Assembly (NCBI GenBank): GCA_035478595.1
Contig: DATIJL010000007.1
Location: 1-57,661 of the forward strand
DNA length: 57,661 bases
Reading direction: 5' to 3'
Source of the DNA: Candidatus Chromulinivoraceae bacterium
GTDB taxonomy: Bacteria; Patescibacteriota; Saccharimonadia; Saccharimonadales; Saccharimonadaceae
Position numbers and translations under genes: made by a program. Positions 52,370 to 57,661 of this stretch are shown piece after piece. The notes under the pieces were generated by a model. That model did no database searches, was not told the origin of the DNA, and saw nothing but the letters and a program-made list of their open reading frames with translations. Positions within the stretch are counted from its first letter, which is position 1, and the number at the start of each line of letters is the position of its first letter.

Positions 52370-53404
52370 CTATGCCTCTACGGCTACTTTTTCGCGGACC
52401 TTTTTATCAATTTCGTTCAGTACGTCTAAATGTTCTTTAAGATAGGTCTTGGCAGCTTCACGGCCTTGGCCGATCTTACCATCGTTGTAGTCGAACCACG
52501 CGCCAGACTTACCGACAATACCGTGCAGTACCGCTAAGTCAAGTACGTCACCAGTCTTAGAGATTCCTTCGTTATACATGATATCGAATTCGGCAATCCT
52601 AAACGGCGGTGCGATCTTATTTTTTACCACCTTAACTTTGGTTCGGTTACCAACAATTTCTTCACCAGCCTTAATCTGGCCAGTACGACGAATATCGAGA
52701 CGCACAGAAGCATAAAACTTTAATGCATTACCGCCGGTTGTCGTTTCAGGGTTACCAAACATCACACCGATCTTCATACGAATCTGGTTAATAAAAATCA
52801 CAGTCGTGTGACTCTTGTTGATGATGCCTGTCAGCTTACGAAGAGCTTGGCTCATCAGACGAGCCTGAAGACCCATGTGGCTATCACCCATATCACCATC
52901 AATTTCCGCCTGTGGAACTAGTGCCGCGACGGAGTCCACAACCACAAGATCAACTGCACTGGAACGTACAAGCGTTTCTGCGATCTCAAGCGCCTGCTCA
53001 CCGTTATCTGGCTGGCTTACCAGCAGATTATCGGTATCAACACCAAGGCGTTTTGCGTAGGCTGGGTCAAGCGCATGCTCGGCATCAATAAATGCAGCCG
53101 TACCACCATTTCTTTGCACCTCTGCGATAGCATGCAGTGTTAATGTCGTCTTACCACTTGATTCAGGTCCATAGATTTCAATAATGCGACCCTTAGGATA
53201 TCCGCCGCCAAGCGCTAAATCGAGACTAAGCGCACCAGACGAAATAAGCTCTACATCCGCCCTATGCGTATCACCAAGTTTCATAATTGAACCATCACCA
53301 AACTGCTTGGTAATCTGGTCCATAGCAAGTCCTAGAGCCTTAAGCTTACCTTCATTGCTGGCAGCTTTTTCAGTCACATCTGTGTTGTCAGCTTTTTTAG
53401 CCAT
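52370..53404 (-). CDS. recA: Recombinase RecA
   Basis: RecA drives homologous strand exchange and LexA-type autocleavage. The 344-residue protein has Walker A GPESSGKT (79-86), the catalytic Glu in [10 protein letters not shown], Walker [13 protein letters not shown], loop 1 [21 protein letters not shown], and loop 2 [22 protein letters not shown]. The full C-terminal domain is present with a short, weakly acidic tail. First of the recA-recX pair. Confidence 0.97.
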   Translation of the reverse strand: MAKKADNTDVTEKAASNEGKLKALGLAMDQITKQFGDGSIMKLGDTHRADVELISSGALSLDLALGGGYPKGRIIEIYGPESSGKTTLTLHAIAEVQRNGGTAAFIDAEHALDPAYAKRLGVDTDNLLVSQPDNGEQALEIAETLVRSSAVDLVVVDSVAALVPQAEIDGDMGDSHMGLQARLMSQALRKLTGIINKSHTTVIFINQIRMKIGVMFGNPETTTGGNALKFYASVRLDIRRTGQIKAGEEIVGNRTKVKVVKNKIAPPFRIAEFDIMYNEGISKTGDVLDLAVLHGIVGKSGAWFDYNDGKIGQGREAAKTYLKEHLDVLNEIDKKVREKVAVEA

Positions 53405-53471
53405 TATTCTCCCTCTCTTTTACTGCTTCCTATTATACTTCTTCTCTGACTTATTTGCTATAATAGAGGCA

Positions 53472-53864
53472 ATGAAGCGTACATCTGGATTTACAGTTAT
53501 TGAAATTATCGTTGTCATTGCGTTCCTTGGCGTAGCGTCTGTTTTACTACTCTTGCAGCGAAATGACCTCTCTGCCGCCCAGCGTGACAGCCAGCGTAAG
53601 ACAGCTATCAACGCCATGTATTACAACCTGGAAGAAGCTTACTACGCAAAAAATGGCTACTACCCGGATACTATCAATGAAAGCGTCCTCCCTGCTATGG
53701 ATCCTGCCCTCTTTACAGATCCTGACGGCACAAAGATAAACGATACAAGTGCCGAATACCACTATGACGCGAGCAACTGTCAAGACAGCAAGTGCAAAAG
53801 CTACAAGCTAACCGCCGACATGGAAAAAGAAGCGTCCTATACTAAGACCAGTCGTCACAATTAA
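53472..53864 (+). CDS. Type IV prepilin-like protein
   Basis: The start is MKRTSG|FTVIEIIVVI; the open frame extends 288 nt further upstream but only as antisense to recA. TATAAT lies 7 nt before the ATG (leaderless). The 130-residue product has the prepilin helix, pseudopilin block AAQRDSQRKTAINAMYYNLEEAYYAKNGYYPDTI, and a short globular domain with two cysteines (CQDSKC). It is a minor pilin candidate located just outside the pil operon. Confidence 0.85.
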   Translation: MKRTSGFTVIEIIVVIAFLGVASVLLLLQRNDLSAAQRDSQRKTAINAMYYNLEEAYYAKNGYYPDTINESVLPAMDPALFTDPDGTKINDTSAEYHYDASNCQDSKCKSYKLTADMEKEASYTKTSRHN

Positions 53865-53876
53865 CAGCTATTTATT

Positions 53877-54644
53877 CTAATCTTCGTACTGGACGGGTCG
53901 GCCGTTTTTAAATGCTTCGACCGCGTTGTTCAATATAGCAATCTGCTGTTTTGGATTTGCTGCATATTGGAAGGTGTAGGTTGTTTCGTCGCCCTCTGTG
54001 CTAAGTCGAATAGTCCCATAATTAAATAGCAGCTGAAGTGGACCACTCTGATGAAAACTAGCATCCTCAATATTAGCAAGACTTACCGTTTGTTCTTGAC
54101 GCGAGAATAAGCCTGACTGAATTTCCTGAACCACACTCTCGTTCGTAAGAAAAAACTTATTAGCTGAATATATCCAAATAGACACATAGCAACTCAATAG
54201 AATGGCTGCAATCACAAGTAGACCACCTATGAGCACAGCCCCAAACGGTAGAGGCGAAACAATACTCATTGCATTCATAATAAGAGGATAGTTAATAAGG
54301 AGTGATGCTACCACCGCAACAGAAAACACTGTTAATACAACAGGCAAGACCATACCAATAGGATGCCTTCGGATGGCGCTGATAATATACTCTGCTTCAC
54401 TAATACTAAGCGACGGAAAATCTTTAACCGATTGATCGTGTTTAGTCTTCAACTCATCACTGATCGTCGGCGCAACAGGGTCTGCCGCACGGCTCAAATG
54501 GACAAACTGCGGGCCGGGTTGCGGACCGTACGAAGGGTCGGCAGGTCTAGGGGGCGCTGCGTACAACGGGTTGCCGTCAGCATCATAGGCAACGGGCTTA
54601 GGTTCTTCTGTTTGCGGTCGGCGCGGAAGATCATCCATATCCAT
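53877..54644 (-). CDS. PH-domain membrane protein
   Basis: This 255-residue protein has a disordered Pro-rich N-terminus (~80 residues, PPRPADPSYGPQPGPQ), two membrane helices (about 112-134 and 143-167), and a bacterial PH-like domain (NKFFLTNESVVQEIQSGLFSRQEQTVSLANIEDASFHQSG ... YGTIRLSTEG), the YdbS/YdbT type. Function unknown. TATAAT lies 6 nt before the ATG. Confidence 0.8.
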   Translation of the reverse strand: MDMDDLPRRPQTEEPKPVAYDADGNPLYAAPPRPADPSYGPQPGPQFVHLSRAADPVAPTISDELKTKHDQSVKDFPSLSISEAEYIISAIRRHPIGMVLPVVLTVFSVAVVASLLINYPLIMNAMSIVSPLPFGAVLIGGLLVIAAILLSCYVSIWIYSANKFFLTNESVVQEIQSGLFSRQEQTVSLANIEDASFHQSGPLQLLFNYGTIRLSTEGDETTYTFQYAANPKQQIAILNNAVEAFKNGRPVQYED

Positions 54645-54663
54645 ACTGGTATTATACCAACAT

Positions 54664-55680
54664 TTATTGGTTTTCAGCCATGACCTTGCCGAGGTGAGTG
54701 TACGCTTTAGCTGTCACGCGTCGTCCGCGTGGCGTTCGCTCAATAAAGCCAAGCTGCAATAAGTATGGTTCGTAAAAATCCTCAATCGTACTCGCCTCGT
54801 CGCCTGTCAAGGCTGCAATGGTAGTAAGCCCCACTGGATTATTGCCATAGTTGTCAATAATGCTCAGAAGCATATTACGGTCAGCCGGATCGAGACCCAG
54901 TTCATCGACCTCCAAAAGCTCAAGTGCCATGAGTGTGGTCTTTCGATCAATAATCCCATCGCCATTTACATCAGCATAATCTCGTACACGTTTTAACAGA
55001 CGATTGGCAATACGCGGCGTCAAGCGCGCCCGAGTAGAAAGCAGCTGTGCTGATTCGGGATGAATTTTGCTCTCCAGTATACTTGCTGCTCGCATAATAA
55101 TCTTACCAATTTCATCGTGGGTATAGAAATCCAGTCGATAGATATGCCCAAATCTATCTCGGAGTGGTGCCGCAAGTGCACCCGTACGTGTTGTGGCACC
55201 AATAACCGTAAACTTTGGCAGATCAAGACGTACACTACGAGCCGCCGGACCCTTACCTATCACAATATCAAGCTTAAAATCCTCCATGGCGCTATAGAGC
55301 ACCTCTTCGACAACTCTGCTTAATCGGTGGATCTCATCAATAAATAGCACGTCGCCATCTGCAAGGTTGGTCAAAATACTCGCAAGATCACCAGCGCGCT
55401 CTATAGCAGGTCCCGCGGTTACCCGCAGCTTTGCACCCATTTCATTGGCAATGACATTCGCCATCGTTGTTTTACCAAGTCCTGGTGGCCCGTACAGTAA
55501 CACATGATCAATTGGTTCGTCACGTTTTTTAGCAGCATCAATTGCCAGTTTTAAGTTCTTTTTTAAACGCTCTTGGCCAATGTATTCTGAAAAATCACGC
55601 GGGCGCAGTGATATCTCTACCAGCTGTTCATCCTCGTCTTCGTCGTGATTACTTGTATCAACTATTCGTTCTACCGCCAT
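54664..55680 (-). CDS. ruvB: Holliday junction helicase RuvB
   Basis: RuvB is the AAA+ motor for branch migration with RuvA. The 338-residue protein has [19 protein letters not shown], Walker A GPPGLGKT (64-71), Walker [12 protein letters not shown], sensor 1 [10 protein letters not shown], the arginine finger in LRDRFG, and the winged-helix C-terminus with [13 protein letters not shown] short acidic N-terminal stretch is present. No ruvA or ruvC is adjacent. Confidence 0.96.
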   Translation of the reverse strand: MAVERIVDTSNHDEDEDEQLVEISLRPRDFSEYIGQERLKKNLKLAIDAAKKRDEPIDHVLLYGPPGLGKTTMANVIANEMGAKLRVTAGPAIERAGDLASILTNLADGDVLFIDEIHRLSRVVEEVLYSAMEDFKLDIVIGKGPAARSVRLDLPKFTVIGATTRTGALAAPLRDRFGHIYRLDFYTHDEIGKIIMRAASILESKIHPESAQLLSTRARLTPRIANRLLKRVRDYADVNGDGIIDRKTTLMALELLEVDELGLDPADRNMLLSIIDNYGNNPVGLTTIAALTGDEASTIEDFYEPYLLQLGFIERTPRGRRVTAKAYTHLGKVMAENQ

Positions 55681-55752
55681 ATCAGTACTTTCAGTATAGC
55701 AGTTTATACTTCTAGGGAATGTTGTTTATTTTTAGGCAAGATTGTTAAAAGA

Positions 55753-56322
55753 CTAGAGGTCTTTTTTCTCAATTTCTTGTTGCACCAAACTACGTAGAAT
55801 CTCGGCCTTTGTTTTACCCGTTTTCAAAGCGGCCCAACGAAGATAGTTGTAGATAGGTCGATCGATGAAGAAGTTAAAGCGCATGTCTTTGGTAGAGATA
55901 TCATTCTCGCCGATAAACCGTTGTATAATCTTATCTAGTGTTGCTTCTTCGTATTCTTCATGCTTAACCCAACCATCTTCGATTCCAGTTGCAAAAGCAC
56001 TTTTGTCCATCGATGCACGACGTAACAAAAGGATCGGCTTTTTTTGCTGAACAGCCACTGCTACCTGATATCCGATTGCGAAGTTCTCATAACTTGCTTC
56101 GGCAATTACAACGTCAGCCTGAGCGATTGCACTAATACTCTCGTTGTATATATTAGACCAATCCTCGGCTGTTTGCCCTGTTTTTTGATTCGCATTAAAT
56201 GCCCCATCCACCCAATCACGTGCAAGTACATGTCCTTCTTGCTTGATAACTTGCATTATTTTTCTAAGGACATCAATATCATTCTCAAGAGTTGGTTTCG
56301 ATGTTACCAAATGAATTTTCAT
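55753..56322 (-). CDS. Nucleoside 2-deoxyribosyltransferase-like protein with RHH-like tail
   Basis: Residues 1-135 have the NDT/Rossmann-like pattern MKIHLVTSKPTL, AIAQADVVIAEASYENFAIGYQVAVAVQQKKPILLL. The C-terminal ~45 residues (RFNFFIDRPIYNYLRWAALKTGKTKAEILRSLVQQEI) resemble a ribbon-helix-helix DNA-binding fold. This combination could be a nucleotide-sensing regulator. The start at 56322 is favoured by the SD AGGTGAG; a GTG 9 nt upstream lies within it. A broken paralogue lies at 57096. Confidence 0.72.
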   Translation of the reverse strand: MKIHLVTSKPTLENDIDVLRKIMQVIKQEGHVLARDWVDGAFNANQKTGQTAEDWSNIYNESISAIAQADVVIAEASYENFAIGYQVAVAVQQKKPILLLRRASMDKSAFATGIEDGWVKHEEYEEATLDKIIQRFIGENDISTKDMRFNFFIDRPIYNYLRWAALKTGKTKAEILRSLVQQEIEKKDL

Positions 56323-56431
56323 CTTACTCACCTTTTTGAACGGCCGTCATCGCTTGACCCCTTTACCAAATTATTTCTTACATGTATAATATCACACTTA
56401 GGTACTAAAATACATTATAATGGATACAGTA

Positions 56432-57115
56432 ATGGATAAACTGGTGATTGACAAAGCATTAAAAAAACGAGGCATAGCCCTTAGTGACCCGAATAAAATT
56501 ACTTTAAACTCATACAATAGATACGCTAACGAATATATTCGTAATACCGTACCGACAATCGCACAATCTCCCCTCCAAATGCGCGAATGGATAGATACAG
56601 CCTTAGGTGCGATACCCCAGGACGGTGTGGTGTTTGAGATAGGAAGCGCAACAATACGAGATGCGAGCTATATGCGACAGCAAGGTTACAAGGTAATCTG
56701 CAGCGACGCTACCGAGAGCTTTATAGAAATCATGCTTGCCGCGGGCGAGCCCGCTGTTCATTTTAACGTACTTGAAGATAAACTAGCCGACCAATATCAC
56801 ATGATCTATGCGAATGGTGTTTTTCCTCACTTCACCGTAGAAGAAATACAGCTTGCGCTCCAAAATATTCACTCGTCGCTCAAGCCTGAAGGTATTCTAG
56901 CTTTCTCCATCAAACAAGGTATGGGAGAAGAATGGATAAAGGAAAAACTGGAGGATGTACGCTTCGCTCATTACTGGAGTCAGCAAGACATTACTGACGT
57001 ACTTAATGAAGAGGGTTTCAGTCTACAGTACACAAGCTTCAATACAGGTCTTTATCCTTCACATAGATGGTTAAACATCATCTGTAAGAAAGAGGCCAGA
57101 AATCGTCGAAAGTAA
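56432..57115 (+). CDS. SAM-dependent methyltransferase-like protein
   Basis: This 227-residue protein has a helical N-terminus and a class I methyltransferase core: motif I VVFEIGSATIRDASYM (degenerate compared with E-GxGxG), motif II acidic VICSDATESF, motif IV MIYANGVFPHF, and LKPEGILAFSIKQG. The substrate is unknown. TATAAT is 10 nt before this ATG; another ATG at 56420 overlaps the -10 and is less likely. Its 3' end overlaps the first recognisable codons of the following pseudogene. Confidence 0.72.
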   Translation: MDKLVIDKALKKRGIALSDPNKITLNSYNRYANEYIRNTVPTIAQSPLQMREWIDTALGAIPQDGVVFEIGSATIRDASYMRQQGYKVICSDATESFIEIMLAAGEPAVHFNVLEDKLADQYHMIYANGVFPHFTVEEIQLALQNIHSSLKPEGILAFSIKQGMGEEWIKEKLEDVRFAHYWSQQDITDVLNEEGFSLQYTSFNTGLYPSHRWLNIICKKEARNRRK

Positions 57116-57513
57116 CGTTAATGCAGTTCTCCAAGCCGATGTGCTTATCGTTGAAGGGTCTCGCTTCAATTACAGTCAGGGCTATCAAACTGCAATCGCA
57201 CTACAGCATAATAAACCTGTTCTCAACTTATACAGGAACAACCTGCCCGAGTATAAAGAGCGGCCTAATAAGCTCTTTGTTTCAGGCATCAGTCATCCGC
57301 TTTTTCCAGTAGACATATACGACAGAACAAGAACTGGAGAAGATTGTCATTCGATTCGTAAATAATCACTCCAAGAAAACCCATGAGCTTAATGTCAAAT
57401 TCTCTCTTGATGACAATATTTATAAAAAGCTGCAAGGCCTTGCAGGTAAAAACCAGAAAAGTGAATCGGGCGTAGCAAGAGATCTTCTGTCTACAGCCCT
57501 TGACAAACAATAA
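57096..57513 (+). pseudogene. Decayed paralogue of the NDT-like/RHH protein
   Basis: Frame 3 reads EIVESNVNAVLQADVLIVEG and then SRFNYSQGYQTAIALQHNKPVLNLYR, matching the middle of the intact gene at 55753. No N-terminal half or start is present. Around 57315-57325 the match jumps frame: the following frame reads EQELEKIVIRFVNNHSKKTHELNVKFSLDDN and ends SGVARDLLSTALDKQ then TAA, matching the RHH-like tail. It is thus both 5'-truncated and frameshifted. It lies beside a transposase remnant or end, which may explain the damage. Confidence 0.75.
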
Positions 57514-57530
57514 TTCGCTACGTAGAGAAC

Positions 57531-57661
57531 TCAAGACCTTTGCAACATCTCCGCAGGTGTTCGTAACTGCAATCCTAAGTGTACACGCCTTTGGTTGTAG
57601 TAGTCGAGATACGTGGTGAGTGTTTCTCGCTGGCGCCGGAGCGGAACGCTCCTGCGCCAGT
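57531..57661 (-). mobile_element. IS transposase (integrase core), C-terminal end, cut by the window
   Basis: On the minus strand a frame open to the window edge ends YLDYYNQRRVHLGLQLRTPAE then MLQRS and a stop. The YYN-xRxHxGL-xxTPAE pattern is the C-terminus of DDE integrase-core transposases of the IS3/IS481 kind. Most of the gene, and any terminal repeats, lie outside. Its left end falls near 57.5 kb. Confidence 0.8.

Noticed and set aside
53184-53471. Open frame upstream of and in frame with the prepilin at 53472
   Set aside because: It is antisense to recA and has no prepilin features. The prepilin leader and a -10 box fix the start at 53472.
1-57661. UGA recoded as glycine, as in some CPR lineages
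   Set aside because: TGA terminates several coupled genes (ATGA overlaps at 20551, 36906, 44948, 49633) and no in-frame TGA interrupts conserved domains.
1-57661. CRISPR array
   Set aside because: No regularly spaced direct repeats and no cas genes were seen.

Overview
The window looks like a chromosomal segment of a Patescibacteria/CPR bacterium, most likely Saccharibacteria (TM7). This is inferred from gene content and was not tested by a database search. The supporting signs are a tightly packed mosaic of short operons, a Gram-positive-type envelope (LPXTG anchor, MurT/GatD amidation pair, MurA, MurB, polysaccharide deacetylase, VanZ-like protein), a complete-looking type IV pilus core operon with scattered prepilins, a half-length TsaB, an XRE-MurA fusion, and very many genes whose start codon lies 6-8 nt after a -10 box with no ribosome binding site (probable leaderless mRNAs). 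The standard genetic code fits: UGA is used as stop throughout.

Layout. 1-3.8 kb: end of an LPXTG surface protein, a small membrane protein, a membrane histidine kinase. 2.8-8.2 kb: an unusual metabolic cluster of an Acg-like nitroreductase, an E1/ThiF-like adenylating enzyme, a PaaK-like AMP-forming ligase and an MIO-type ammonia-lyase/aminomutase, with the ligase-ThiF operon divergent from the MIO gene. 8.3-13.6 kb: single-domain response regulator, FolD, several small membrane proteins, a GH67-like TIM-barrel protein, a PQ-loop protein. 13.8-18.9 kb: three tRNAs, a prepilin-like protein plus secreted coiled-coil protein, a large membrane protein, a NodB deacetylase, and two coupled fibre/LamG-type proteins. 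19-23.5 kb: MurB and an operon of three minor prepilins (one carrying a large adhesin-like C-terminus), then a major-pilin-like gene. 23.7-26.7 kb: GlyA and XRE-MurA. 26.7-32.8 kb: tRNAs, an LbH protein, a glycosidase-like gene broken by an in-frame TAG, DUF4260, YqeY-like, RibD-C-like, VanZ, Nudix. 32.8-41 kb: membrane-anchored double-AAA+ Clp-like ATPase, MurT/GatD, Bcp, membrane acyltransferase, GT-C glycosyltransferase, two tRNA-Pro. 41-45.4 kb: a Phe-rich leader peptide and hairpin ahead of a single-chain (mitochondrial-type) PheRS, Nudix, RNase Y, TsaB/TsaE. 45.5-51.1 kb: pilB-pilC-pilM-pilN-pilO plus one unknown gene. 51.1-57.7 kb: PRC-barrel, RecX/RecA, a prepilin, PH-domain protein, RuvB, a nucleoside deoxyribosyltransferase-like/RHH protein, a methyltransferase, a decayed paralogue, and the end of an IS transposase at the window edge.

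How the genes fit together. The pil operon (motor ATPase, platform, PilMNO) would assemble the prepilins encoded at five places in the window. MurA, MurB, MurT/GatD, the deacetylase and the LPXTG protein describe a peptidoglycan wall that is amidated, possibly N-deacetylated, and sortase-decorated. The strongest candidates for something undescribed are the Phe-rich attenuator in front of the single-chain PheRS and the MIO/ligase/E1/nitroreductase cluster.
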